Counted from the stretch's first letter, positions 25,634 to 34,105 are shown. The stretch: 34,876 nt of DNA from Candidatus Neomicrothrix sp. UBA7388 (GCA_002470695.1 DKNM01000101.1:9241-44116), one strand, 5' to 3'. Notes: generated from the sequence alone by a model not told the origin. Translations and numbers: made by a program.

Positions 25634-26691
25634 TGAAGCAACCGACACCACCCATAGAGTGGGTGGACGATCACATACGAATCATTGATCAAACACTGTT
25701 ACCGAGTGAGCTAAAAATCATTGAGATCAGAACTGCTGCCCAAGCTGTCGATGCAATCCAACGCCTGGCAATCAGAGGAGCTCCAGCTCTAGGGGCCTTT
25801 GGGTCGCTAGCTCTCGTAGTTGCATTAGACGAATATCATTCAAAGTCTCTTAACGAAGCTATTAGCCATCTGGAGAGTTGCAGAGTATCAATAGGGGACG
25901 CGCGCCCCACAGCGGTTAATTTGCGTTGGGCAGTAGATCGTGTCATCGATCGAGCCATCGCCAGGTCAAGCGATCTAGAAAATCTGAGAGACAACCTCCT
26001 TCGCGAAGCTCATTTGGTGGCAGCCGAAGACGCTGAGGCTTGCGCAGAAATAGGTCGTCTCGGTCGCGAACTATTGCGCGACGCCGTCGTTATCGGCACT
26101 CACTGCAATGCTGGCCGACTAGCTACTGCGGGAACAGGGACCGCCTTAGCGCCTATGTATGCAAAATTCGAAGCCGGGGAAAAACTCCGGGTCCTAGCCT
26201 CCGAGACGCGCCCATTGCTTCAGGGAGCGAGGCTCACAGCCTGGGAACTCAACGACGCGGGAATCGACGTGACTGTCGTACCCGATGCAGCTATGGCCTC
26301 AACAGTACTTTCGGGCGAGGTCGACGCTTACATAGTCGGCGCCGACCGGATTGCCGCTAACGGCGACGCAGCTAACAAAGTGGGCACCGTTGCTCATGCG
26401 TTGGCTGCACAAGCGGCAGGAATTCCATTTTACGTTGCAGCGCCAACGTCGACCATTGACGTTCAACTGGAACTTGGTTCAGAGATCGAAATTGAGCAAC
26501 GCGATGCCAGCGAGGTCCATGAGATTCGGGGGGAAAGACTCACCCCCCTTGGTGTGAGTGCAGCGAATCCTGCGTTTGATGTGACACCAAATCACTTGAT
26601 TACTGCAATCATTACGGAGGCCGGAGTGCTGAAACCTCCATTTATGGATTCAATAGCTAAAGCAATGGGACGGGTCGGAGGATCGGCATGA
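25633..26691 (+). CDS. mtnA: S-methyl-5-thioribose-1-phosphate isomerase
   Basis: MtnA interconverts 5-methylthioribose 1-phosphate and 5-methylthioribulose 1-phosphate; homologues also act on 5-deoxyribose 1-phosphate. The 352 residues show RGAPA (48-52), the catalytic cysteine C158 in THCNAG, ETRPLLQGARLTAWEL (191-206) and D238 in GADRIAANGDAANK. These distinguish it from the related eIF2B and ribose-1,5-bisphosphate isomerases. It lies in a tight plus-strand operon upp-mtnA-aldolase/dehydrogenase, with overlaps of 1 and 4 bases. The next gene could act directly on its product. Confidence 0.93.
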   Translation: MKQPTPPIEWVDDHIRIIDQTLLPSELKIIEIRTAAQAVDAIQRLAIRGAPALGAFGSLALVVALDEYHSKSLNEAISHLESCRVSIGDARPTAVNLRWAVDRVIDRAIARSSDLENLRDNLLREAHLVAAEDAEACAEIGRLGRELLRDAVVIGTHCNAGRLATAGTGTALAPMYAKFEAGEKLRVLASETRPLLQGARLTAWELNDAGIDVTVVPDAAMASTVLSGEVDAYIVGADRIAANGDAANKVGTVAHALAAQAAGIPFYVAAPTSTIDVQLELGSEIEIEQRDASEVHEIRGERLTPLGVSAANPAFDVTPNHLITAIITEAGVLKPPFMDSIAKAMGRVGGSA

Positions 26692-28661
26692 AAAACCAAT
26701 GGGACGCGAACGAAGCCGCTCTATTCGAGGGTCCGCTCGGAGAATGCGTCTACGGGTCACGAGTGCTAGGCGCGAACCCGAGCTTAGTTTTGCACGGCGG
26801 TGGCAATACATCGGTTAAGACTGTCGGTCACGACATTCACGGCGACGAAATAGAGATTTTGTATGTCAAAGGCAGCGGCTGGGATCTGGCAACTATTGAA
26901 GCAGAAGGTTTCGCTCCTCTTCGCCTAAACGAGGTCAGACGATTGGCTGAACTTCCGGAGCTCACCGATACGGAAATGGTGAATCAACTAAGACTTAACC
27001 TTCTCGATGCTTCAGCGCCGAACCCTTCGGTCGAAGCGATACTTCATGCTTCGTTGCCCTTTCAAGCAGTGCAACATACCCATGCAGACGCCGCTCTCGC
27101 CCTCACAAATACCGAAGATGGGGAGCGTCGAGTAAGGGAGCTATGGGGAGCAACGGTTGTCATAGTCCCTTACGTAATGCCTGGCTTCGACTTGGCGAAA
27201 GTCTGCGCAGTCGAATTCGAGAAGCAAGCAACAGCTGACACTGTCGCGATGGTGCTCATGAACCATGGGGTTTTTACCTTCGGTGACACCACAAAGCAGG
27301 CATACGACTCGATGATTGAAGTGATTACTGCGGCAGAAGAGTACTTATCTAGCCAAGCCGGGGTAGATATCAATTCCTCAGCAACCAAATCTGGCCCAGA
27401 TCTCACCGGGACCTCAGCAATCAACCAGGCTTCGTTGAGAAAACAATTGTCAGATGCCGCGCGTCGCCCAATGCTTTTGAGTCGAACCTCCAACAAATCC
27501 GCTGCCGAGTTTGCGAAGCGAAGCGATCTAGCCGAAATAGCTACAAGAGGTCCAGCAACCCCCGACCACATAATTCGAACCAAACAATTCCCACTAATAG
27601 GTCGAGATATCGACAAATTTATCTCGAATTACCATGACTACTTTGAACGCAATAGCCACCGTTTCCCCGGGGTGCAGCAACTAGACCCAGCACCACGAGT
27701 GGTTCTTGACCCTGAATTAGGCCTTCTAACAGCTGGAGTGAAGATCAGCGATTGCAGCATCGCCGCCGATATTTATCTGCACACAATCGACGTGGTCGAG
27801 GCAGCCGAAGCGCTGGGCGGCTTCGTAGCACTTCCCGAATCAGATCTTTTCGAAGTCGAATACTGGGAACTTGAACAAGCCAAATTAAACAAATCCAATG
27901 CAACACCTCCCCTATCGGGCGAGGTGGCGCTAGTCACTGGTTCAGCTTCTGGTATCGGGTCGGCATGCGCTCACGCGCTCCTTAGACAAGGCGCGTCTGT
28001 TATCGGAATCGACCTGAATAACGACGACGGTTCCGACACCGCAAGTTTTCTTCAACTCCAAGCTGACGTAACAAATAGAGCATCTTTACTAGCGGCCGTT
28101 GAAGAGGGTGTGCGGCACTTTGGAGGAATCGACATTTTGGTTGCGGCTGCTGGCATTTTTGGCGTATCTCATGAGATCGCGAAGATTATCGAAACCGATT
28201 GGGAACAGACACTCGCAGTCAATTTGAATGGGGTCAGTAATCTATTTCACGTCGCCCACCCCTATCTAGCACTTGCCCCTAAAGGCGCTCGGGTTGCTCT
28301 TGTGGGATCAAAAAACGTTTTAGCACCTGGCAAAGGTGCAGCGGCTTATAGCGCGTCGAAAGCCGCCGTTACCCAGCTCGGTCGCGTCGCCGCTCTTGAA
28401 TGGGCAGAAGACGGAATCGTAGTAAACACGATTCACCCCGATGGTATTTTCGATACCGGACTCTGGTCAGAATCGTTAATAGAAGAAAGAGCAAGCCGTT
28501 ACGGCCTTACAACCTCTGAGTACAAGAAACGGAATCTCCTCGGCAAAGAAATAACCAGTAACGATGTTGGCGAACTTGTCGCGATCATGTGTGGACCATC
28601 GTTCAGCCGCATCACTGGTGCGCAGATCCCGGTAGACGGAGGGAGCGACCGAGTAATTTAA
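26688..28661 (+). CDS. Bifunctional class II aldolase / short-chain dehydrogenase fusion
   Basis: Two enzymes in one 657-residue chain. Residues about 15-395 are a class II (zinc) aldolase: HGGGNTS (36-42), E116, zinc ligands H130 and H132, and H193 in NHG. Residues about 408-657 are an SDR: TGSASGIG (417-424), AAAG (486-489), S541, Y554 and K558, and a C-terminal PVDGGSDR. Such fusions are known as rhamnulose-1-phosphate aldolase/lactaldehyde dehydrogenases (YuxG/RhaE-like). No rhamnose gene is present here. The direct 4-base overlap with mtnA suggests instead that it cleaves 5-methylthio- or 5-deoxyribulose 1-phosphate to dihydroxyacetone phosphate and an aldehyde, then converts the aldehyde. 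Fold is certain; substrate is inferred. Its stop codon overlaps that of the convergent ABC ATPase gene. Confidence 0.85.
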   Translation: MKNQWDANEAALFEGPLGECVYGSRVLGANPSLVLHGGGNTSVKTVGHDIHGDEIEILYVKGSGWDLATIEAEGFAPLRLNEVRRLAELPELTDTEMVNQLRLNLLDASAPNPSVEAILHASLPFQAVQHTHADAALALTNTEDGERRVRELWGATVVIVPYVMPGFDLAKVCAVEFEKQATADTVAMVLMNHGVFTFGDTTKQAYDSMIEVITAAEEYLSSQAGVDINSSATKSGPDLTGTSAINQASLRKQLSDAARRPMLLSRTSNKSAAEFAKRSDLAEIATRGPATPDHIIRTKQFPLIGRDIDKFISNYHDYFERNSHRFPGVQQLDPAPRVVLDPELGLLTAGVKISDCSIAADIYLHTIDVVEAAEALGGFVALPESDLFEVEYWELEQAKLNKSNATPPLSGEVALVTGSASGIGSACAHALLRQGASVIGIDLNNDDGSDTASFLQLQADVTNRASLLAAVEEGVRHFGGIDILVAAAGIFGVSHEIAKIIETDWEQTLAVNLNGVSNLFHVAHPYLALAPKGARVALVGSKNVLAPGKGAAAYSASKAAVTQLGRVAALEWAEDGIVVNTIHPDGIFDTGLWSESLIEERASRYGLTTSEYKKRNLLGKEITSNDVGELVAIMCGPSFSRITGAQIPVDGGSDRVI

Positions 28662-30184
28662 GCTGAGCTCTTAGAATCGGTGATTCCAGCCATCAGAAGG
28701 CCAATCTTCTCCCTGTTTGAGTCTTCGGCATCGAGAACATCCATGAGTTCTCCGTCATAAAGCACAGCAATCCGGTCGGAAAGACCCAAGATTTCATCTA
28801 ACTCAGCAGATACCAGCAGAACCGCAGTACCTTTATCGCGCTGATCCAAAATCCGACGATGAATGAATTCGATTGCTCCAATATCGATTCCGCGGGTTGG
28901 CTGAGCCGCTACAAGCAAATCAATGTCGTCACTAAATTCTCTGCCGACAATTAGCTTCTGTTTGTTACCGCCGCTGAGACTTGATGCTGGTACCGAGGTG
29001 CTAGGCGTCCTGACATCAAACTCGTCAACTACTCCCTCCGCATGCCGCTTTATAACGTCACGTCGAAGAAAGCCCCGTAGAGAGAAGGGTTTGCGGTGAT
29101 AACGATTAAGTACGGAATTTTCTTCAAGAGAATAAACGCCAATAAGACCGTGTTTTTCGCGATCTTCCGGAATGTGGGCAACTCCTTTTTCTGCGATTTG
29201 TCTCGTGGACCCAGAAGTGAATTCATCACTGCCGATCTTCATTAAGCCTGATGACAAACCCCGAAGTCCCGTGATCGCTTCCACAAGCTCTCTTTGACCA
29301 TTTCCCTCTACACCTGCGACGCCGAGAATTTCACCTTCGCGAACTTCGAAACTCACTTCATTGAGAGCAATTTGACCCCGATCATCCTCAACCGAAAGCT
29401 TTTCAAGTTCGAGCACTACGTCCCCAGGTTCTGCAACCGACTTGTCGACTCGCAGCATCACGCTCCTGCCAACCATCATTTCTGCAAGACCATTCTCACT
29501 TGTTTCACCAGGTGTTGTTTGCCCGACCACCTCGCCGTTGCGTAAAACAACGATGTCGTCTGCGACTGCAAGCACCTCACGCAACTTATGAGTAATGAAC
29601 ACTACTCCGAGCCCCGTTTGCGTTAATTCACGGAGCACACCGAGCAAGTGATCCGCTTCTTGCGGAGTCAGAACCCCTGTGGGTTCATCCATTATCAACA
29701 CGTCGGCGTTCCGGTAAAGAGCTTTCAAGATTTCCACCCGCTGCTGCATACCTACCGGAAGATCTTCCACCACCGCATCAGGATCGATTTCCAGACCATA
29801 CCGACGAGATAACTCAATAACGCGCCGTCGAGCCTCACCTAAATCGACGAGACCTCTAAGAACCGGTTCCGCTCCAAGCACGATATTTTCCACGACTCGC
29901 ATCGGAGGCACCAACTGAAAATGTTGATGAACCATACCGATACCTCGCGATATAGCATCATCTGGGCCGCGCAGATCTACCCTTTCGCCCTTGATAATCA
30001 CATGACCTTCATCAGGTCGGTACATGCCGAAGAGGATGTTCACGAGAGTGCTTTTGCCAGCTCCATTTTCACCTAGGAGAGCCAGGATGCGTCCTCTTTC
30101 AAGCTGCAGGGAGACCTGGTTGTTAGCAAGAACACCGGGGAAACGCTTTGAGACGTCATGAGCACCTAGAAGAATTTCCGACAT
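28658..30184 (-). CDS. Nucleoside/BMP-type ABC transporter, tandem ATPase
   Basis: A 508-residue protein with two fused ATP-binding domains. The first has an intact Walker A, GENGAGKST (38-46), a Q-loop, Walker B VLIMDEPT and a degenerate signature LPVGMQQR. The second has a degenerate Walker A (GVEGNGQRE), a good signature LSGGNKQK and the TRGIDIGA segment. This asymmetry is usual for ATPases paired with RbsC-like permeases in sugar and nucleoside uptake. I chose the ATG at 30184 because GAAGGG lies 6 bases upstream; a TTG at 30190 is too close to it. It is the last gene of the bmp-permease-permease-ATPase operon. Confidence 0.92.
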   Translation of the reverse strand: MSEILLGAHDVSKRFPGVLANNQVSLQLERGRILALLGENGAGKSTLVNILFGMYRPDEGHVIIKGERVDLRGPDDAISRGIGMVHQHFQLVPPMRVVENIVLGAEPVLRGLVDLGEARRRVIELSRRYGLEIDPDAVVEDLPVGMQQRVEILKALYRNADVLIMDEPTGVLTPQEADHLLGVLRELTQTGLGVVFITHKLREVLAVADDIVVLRNGEVVGQTTPGETSENGLAEMMVGRSVMLRVDKSVAEPGDVVLELEKLSVEDDRGQIALNEVSFEVREGEILGVAGVEGNGQRELVEAITGLRGLSSGLMKIGSDEFTSGSTRQIAEKGVAHIPEDREKHGLIGVYSLEENSVLNRYHRKPFSLRGFLRRDVIKRHAEGVVDEFDVRTPSTSVPASSLSGGNKQKLIVGREFSDDIDLLVAAQPTRGIDIGAIEFIHRRILDQRDKGTAVLLVSAELDEILGLSDRIAVLYDGELMDVLDAEDSNREKIGLLMAGITDSKSSA

Positions 30185-30186
30185 AC

Positions 30187-31179
30187 TCAACCCTTCTCGT
30201 ACGTCTGGCCAAGAGCAGCCGGATCGCGCATCGACCCGATGAGGCCACTAAGGGCTACGACAAGGATTGTGACGATAAAGGGGAGCATGCCTACAAATTG
30301 CGGCGGGATATCAAAGGTATTATTTAATTGAAACTGGTTCTGAAGAGCAGTTGTAAATCCAAAGAACAACGCTGCTGCGTAGGCCCCGAACGGAGTTCGA
30401 CGGCCGAAAATCATAACCGCAAGCGCTAAGAATCCTCGACCTCCCGACATCGCGCGGCTGAACGTACCCACCGCTTCAAGAGCAAGATAAGCCCCTCCTA
30501 AACCCGCTAATCCTCCTGCAATAGTCACATTAAAATAGCGAAGTCGCAGCACATCGATGCCGACCGTGTCAGCGGCACCGGGGTGTTCTCCAATCGCTCG
30601 AGTACGCATTCCCCAGACTGAGCGGAACAAAGCAACGTGAACGACGATCAACAAAGCCATCGTCAAATACGTAAGTGGCGGGCGACTGAACAAAACCGTG
30701 CCGACAAGGGGTATATCTGCAAGTGGGCCTAAGTCAATGTTTGTGTACTTACCTACGCCGAGCGAACGGCTGCGGTCGTAAAAGAAGGAGGTCAAGCCCA
30801 GTGCTGCAATGTTGAGAACCGTTCCTGCAATAATTTGATCGACTTTCAGACCAACCGCCATAGCGGCAAGCATCCAACCCATGAGCAGTCCCATACCGAT
30901 TCCGGCAATCGTTCCAAGGAACAAAGAACTGGTCATAGAGGCAACCGTGAATGCCGCGAAAGCTGAAAGCAAGAATTGGCCTTCTATACCTATGTTCACT
31001 ACACCTGACCGCTCACCGATCATTCCACACATCGCCCCAAGCGCCAGGAGTGTTGCAGCCCGAACCGTTCCAGCAAGAACAGCTGTAGTTTGTGGGCCGT
31101 TCGCTGCGTAGAAGATCCAAATGACAACAAGCAATACAATTAGGCCCGCATAGAGCAGCCGTTTTTGGTGGAGCTTCAT
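30187..31179 (-). CDS. ABC transporter permease, nucleoside type (second permease)
   Basis: A 330-residue integral membrane protein of the BPD_transp_2 (LivH/RbsC) superfamily with about eight to ten predicted spans. The block GERSGVVNIGIEGQFLL (about 55-71) and the later segment MRTRAIGEHPGAADTVGID (about 194-212) are hallmarks of permeases paired with BMP lipoproteins (YufQ/NupC-like). It overlaps the upstream permease gene by 4 bases and the ATPase frame follows directly, so the three should be made together. The likely substrates are nucleosides, by family; which ones is unknown. Confidence 0.92.
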   Translation of the reverse strand: MKLHQKRLLYAGLIVLLVVIWIFYAANGPQTTAVLAGTVRAATLLALGAMCGMIGERSGVVNIGIEGQFLLSAFAAFTVASMTSSLFLGTIAGIGMGLLMGWMLAAMAVGLKVDQIIAGTVLNIAALGLTSFFYDRSRSLGVGKYTNIDLGPLADIPLVGTVLFSRPPLTYLTMALLIVVHVALFRSVWGMRTRAIGEHPGAADTVGIDVLRLRYFNVTIAGGLAGLGGAYLALEAVGTFSRAMSGGRGFLALAVMIFGRRTPFGAYAAALFFGFTTALQNQFQLNNTFDIPPQFVGMLPFIVTILVVALSGLIGSMRDPAALGQTYEKG

Positions 31180-32246
31180 GACCTCCCCCAGCCAGCTCCG
31201 AGTTGAAGTTGCTCTGAAGCGTCATGACGCATCCGCAAAACCCAGCGCAGAATAATAGGTGCAGCTACGAAAAATAGAATCAAGGCCTGGATGACGTCAA
31301 TCAGTTCCGGGGCCACTCCGGCCTTAAATTGCATCCGAGCTGCACCGGCTTCCATTAGACCGACTAATAGAGCGGCGGGCACCACTCCAAGCGGATTAGC
31401 ACGCGCGAGCAGCGCGATCGTGATTCCCTCGAAACCAAGACCTACGTTAACCCCCGCCTCAAATCGGCCATCAACTCCCAGACTTTCTACGGCTCCGCCA
31501 AGACCAGCCAAGAGTCCCGCGACTGCCATGGTCAAAGCCATAATTCGGCCGACCCTGATACCCGCGTAATCCGCTGCATGTCTATTATTTCCCACGCTTT
31601 TGACTTCAAAGCCGAAAGTCGTGCGCTCAAGAATCATCCAACAAGTAATCGCCGTGATCACAGCGAGCAGGAATCCGACTGGGACCGCTCCAAAGGTAGG
31701 GATAACGGCCGAATCTTCGACTAAGGGAGTGCGCGCAACAATGTTGCTGCCAGAATTATCCTTCCAAGGATTAGCTGCCAACCAATCAGTCAAATTGCCA
31801 GCAACAAAATTGAGCATGATGGTCACGATCACTTCGTGAGCACCAGTCGTCGCCTTTAACGTACCGGCAATTCCGCCCCAGACTGCCCCTGCTATTCCAC
31901 CCGCCAACAACGCCACCGGTAAGTGAATAACCAGGGGTAAACCGTCGATTCCAAAGCCAACCCCTGCTGCAAAAACAGCCCCAACAAGCAATTGGCCCTG
32001 TCCCCCGATATTGAACATGCCTGCTTTGAACGCAAAAGCTACGGCAAGTCCGCCAAAAATCAACGGTGTTGCTTTCTGGAGCGTACGCAGAACAGCGTCG
32101 GAATCTCCAGCGCCGCCAACTAGCAACGCCTTGTAGGCAGTTCCTGGAGACGCATTTTGCGTCAAGATAAGAATCGCTCCGATAACTAATCCGAAGACGA
32201 CCGCTGCAATCGGGATAGAAATAGTTCTAAGTAAGGAACGGCTCAT
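31176..32246 (-). CDS. ABC transporter permease, nucleoside type (first permease)
   Basis: A 356-residue membrane protein related to YufP/NupB-type permeases. Visible features are an N-terminal span (about 8-30), the segment ATPLIFGGLAVAFAFKAGMFNIGGQGQLL (about 59-87, family signature FNIGGQGQ), and the EVKSVGNNRHAADYAGI loop (about 214-230). It pairs with the next permease to form the heterodimeric channel. It is separated from the upstream lipoprotein gene by 58 bases that hold a very stable hairpin (32258-32288). That hairpin may keep permease expression below that of the binding protein. Confidence 0.92.
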   Translation of the reverse strand: MSRSLLRTISIPIAAVVFGLVIGAILILTQNASPGTAYKALLVGGAGDSDAVLRTLQKATPLIFGGLAVAFAFKAGMFNIGGQGQLLVGAVFAAGVGFGIDGLPLVIHLPVALLAGGIAGAVWGGIAGTLKATTGAHEVIVTIMLNFVAGNLTDWLAANPWKDNSGSNIVARTPLVEDSAVIPTFGAVPVGFLLAVITAITCWMILERTTFGFEVKSVGNNRHAADYAGIRVGRIMALTMAVAGLLAGLGGAVESLGVDGRFEAGVNVGLGFEGITIALLARANPLGVVPAALLVGLMEAGAARMQFKAGVAPELIDVIQALILFFVAAPIILRWVLRMRHDASEQLQLGAGWGRS

Positions 32247-32257
32247 AACGCGACTCG

Positions 32258-32288
32258 GGGGGCACTATCCGCAACGGATAGTGCCCCC
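32258..32288 (-). repeat. Perfect 14-bp hairpin between binding-protein and permease genes
   Basis: GGGGGCACTATCCG (32258-32271), loop CAA, CGGATAGTGCCCCC (32275-32288) form a perfect 14-bp stem. On the transcribed minus strand it follows the lipoprotein stop codon by 16 bases and precedes the first permease by 11. No U-run follows, so complete termination is unlikely. mRNA stabilisation of the lipoprotein message or partial attenuation, as between other binding-protein and permease genes, is the best explanation. Confidence 0.7.
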
Positions 32289-32304
32289 ACAGAGTTATAT
32301 CCGC

Positions 32305-33384
32305 CTATTCGGGCATCGGGTTTATTGACCCGTCTGCAAGGCCGGCTCGTACTTCTTCGATCGTTGCACGCATTTCGTCAGTGACCATGCTTTCGAAATC
32401 GTGATACGGAGCTATATCAACGTCACCCAGGAAGTTACCACCCGTAAGAGTTCCGGCCTTGGCCGCAACCAATAGGTCGGCAACACCCTTGACGATGTCT
32501 TTCATCGCACTAGTAACCAAGCAGGGGTGAGCTTCGGGCACCGTTCCCCACTGATCCCAGTCAACGCCTACACAGAGAGCTCCTTCTTCAGTCGCCACTT
32601 CGATGAGAGCACCGTTACCGGTCGCTCCACCTGCACCGAAAATGATGTCGGCTCCTTGGTCAAGCGCCTGTCGGGCAGTTGTCGCACCCCACTCTGGGTC
32701 TCCGAAAGCAACGTCTAATCCACCAGGGTGGTAGGTCGAGATGGTCTGAACATCAGGATTTGTGTATTTTGCTCCGTTTTCCCAGCCTTCTTTGAAAAAG
32801 ACGACCGGTGGGACAAGGTCAGTACCAAGGACCGCGCCCACGATATTGGTCTTTGTCAGCATTCCAGCAAGGGCACCGGCAAGGAACCCGGACTTAGCTT
32901 CTTCAAAGACCAGTCCAGCTAAATTAGGAATAGCTTCGCCTTGAAACTGGTCAACACCGATAAAGAGCACATCGGGGTTCGCTTGGGCTGCCTCTATCGT
33001 CGCTTCACCTAAACCGAAACCGACAGTGATGATAACGCTCGCCCCGTCATCTAAGAACAACTGAATATTGTTTGCATAGTCCTTGGACTCTTCAGTTTCA
33101 ATGTAGTCAGTAGTCGCACCTTCAATTTGGGCTGCGCCTGCAAGTGCGCCTTCCCACGCGGATTGGTTGAAGGCTTTATCGTCAACCTTCCCGGTATCCG
33201 TTACTAGACCAATCTTGAACTCTTCTACTGGCTCCTCTTCTGCTGGCGCCTCTTCTTCAGCACTACTGCTGCTGCCCGATTCGCTGCCACTGCTACTTGA
33301 AGAGTCGCTATCGCTTCCGCATGCCGCTGTTAAGAGTCCAAAGACCATTAACAGAGCAAGGAAACGCCGCCACATCGAAGTCAT
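32305..33384 (-). CDS. BMP family substrate-binding lipoprotein (nucleoside ABC transporter)
   Basis: The extracellular binding component of the transporter. A lipoprotein signal peptide occupies residues 1-21, with LLTAAC putting the lipidated cysteine at C22. A low-complexity Ser/Asp/Glu linker (about 23-53) tethers the domain. The BMP (PnrA/TmpC-like) domain follows with FKIGLVTDTGKVDDKAFNQSAWEG (about 56-79), IITVGFGLGEAT, LFIGVDQ, the ADIIFGAGGATGNG block and VGVDWDQWG. BMP proteins studied so far bind purine or broad-range nucleosides. The ATG at 33384 is preceded by AAGGATGGGA. It heads the transporter operon and has a structured leader (33402-33445). Confidence 0.94.
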   Translation of the reverse strand: MTSMWRRFLALLMVFGLLTAACGSDSDSSSSSGSESGSSSSAEEEAPAEEEPVEEFKIGLVTDTGKVDDKAFNQSAWEGALAGAAQIEGATTDYIETEESKDYANNIQLFLDDGASVIITVGFGLGEATIEAAQANPDVLFIGVDQFQGEAIPNLAGLVFEEAKSGFLAGALAGMLTKTNIVGAVLGTDLVPPVVFFKEGWENGAKYTNPDVQTISTYHPGGLDVAFGDPEWGATTARQALDQGADIIFGAGGATGNGALIEVATEEGALCVGVDWDQWGTVPEAHPCLVTSAMKDIVKGVADLLVAAKAGTLTGGNFLGDVDIAPYHDFESMVTDEMRATIEEVRAGLADGSINPMPE

Positions 33385-33401
33385 ATTCCCATCCTTGTTG
33401 T

Positions 33402-33445
33402 TAGGGTTTCATCCCCTCCCGAGACGACAACCGTCCCAAACCCTA
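33402..33445 (-). promoter_or_regulatory. Structured 5' leader before the BMP gene (candidate cis-regulatory RNA)
   Basis: On the transcribed minus strand an outer 8-bp stem, TAGGGTTT (complement of 33438-33445) with AAACCCTA (complement of 33402-33409), encloses an inner hairpin. The inner hairpin is GGGACG, loop GTTGT, CGTCTC (33421-33437), with 6 pairs including one G-U. A purine-rich strand GGGAGGGGATG is left unpaired on the 3' side. The element ends 17 bases before the start codon and directly precedes the ribosome-binding site region. I do not recognise it as a known riboswitch class. A tiny frame ATG-AAA-CCC-TAA lies on its 3' side, but its Shine-Dalgarno spacing is too short to trust. 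Confidence 0.4.
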
Positions 33446-33484
33446 GTGCTGTTTTGACTCTTTCTAAAGACCAAAAGCCACTTT

Positions 33485-34105
33485 CTACAGGTTGGCGTGT
33501 TGGCGAATCCAAGTATGCATAGCTATGCCCGATGCAACACCCGCGTTTATAGATCGCGTCGATCCAAATTGAGTGATTGAAAGAACAAGTTCGGCCACAT
33601 CCCGCACCGCTTTAGACAGTCCAGGACCTTCTTGGCCGAAGACCAAAACACAGTGACGCGGCAGGCGAGTGGTCTCGATCGGCTGCGATCCAGGGAGATT
33701 ATCGATACCGACCACGCTCAGCTTTCGGCTCGTCACCGTTTCAACGAAATCATCAACGCTCTCATGGTGTTCAAGGTGTTGGTACCTGTCAGTGACCATG
33801 GCACCTCGTCTGTTCCACTTTCGTTGCCCAACGATGTGCACGGCTTCGGCAAGAAACGCATTCGCGTTGCGCACGACAGTCCCGATGTTGAGATCGTGCT
33901 GCCAGTTTTCTATGGCTACGTGAAACGGGTGACGCCGTTCATCTAAGTCCTCGACTATCGCCTCTCGTTTCCAATAGCGATACTCATCTATTACGTTCCG
34001 TCTGTCACCATCCCGCAACAGCGCCTCGTCAAACTTTTCATCGTTAGGCCAAGGCTCGGGATGGGGTCCGACTCCTACTTCTGGTAAATCGGGTTGCACA
34101 AACAA
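33485..34105 (-). CDS. SpoU/TrmH-family RNA 2'-O-methyltransferase
   Basis: A SPOUT-superfamily methyltransferase of 206 residues that should transfer a methyl group from S-adenosylmethionine to a ribose 2'-OH in tRNA or rRNA. The three SpoU motifs are visible: motif 1 NIGTVVRNANAF (73-84), motif 2 VLVFGQEGPGLS (about 153-164) and motif 3 ITQFGSTRSINAGVASGIAMH (about 177-197), which form the C-terminal trefoil knot. An N-terminal extension of about 60 residues rich in charged residues precedes it. The target nucleotide cannot be predicted. It lies 19 bases after the epimerase gene and 100 bases before the transporter operon. Confidence 0.9.
   Translation of the reverse strand: MFVQPDLPEVGVGPHPEPWPNDEKFDEALLRDGDRRNVIDEYRYWKREAIVEDLDERRHPFHVAIENWQHDLNIGTVVRNANAFLAEAVHIVGQRKWNRRGAMVTDRYQHLEHHESVDDFVETVTSRKLSVVGIDNLPGSQPIETTRLPRHCVLVFGQEGPGLSKAVRDVAELVLSITQFGSTRSINAGVASGIAMHTWIRQHANL

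Noticed and set aside
27170..27616. Minus-strand frame of 148 codons inside the aldolase/dehydrogenase gene
   Set aside because: Antisense shadow of a clear two-domain enzyme, with no recognisable protein features.
33402..33415. Three-codon leader peptide (ATG-AAA-CCC-TAA, minus strand)
   Set aside because: The Shine-Dalgarno-like purines end directly at the ATG, leaving almost no spacing, and a frame this short is expected by chance.
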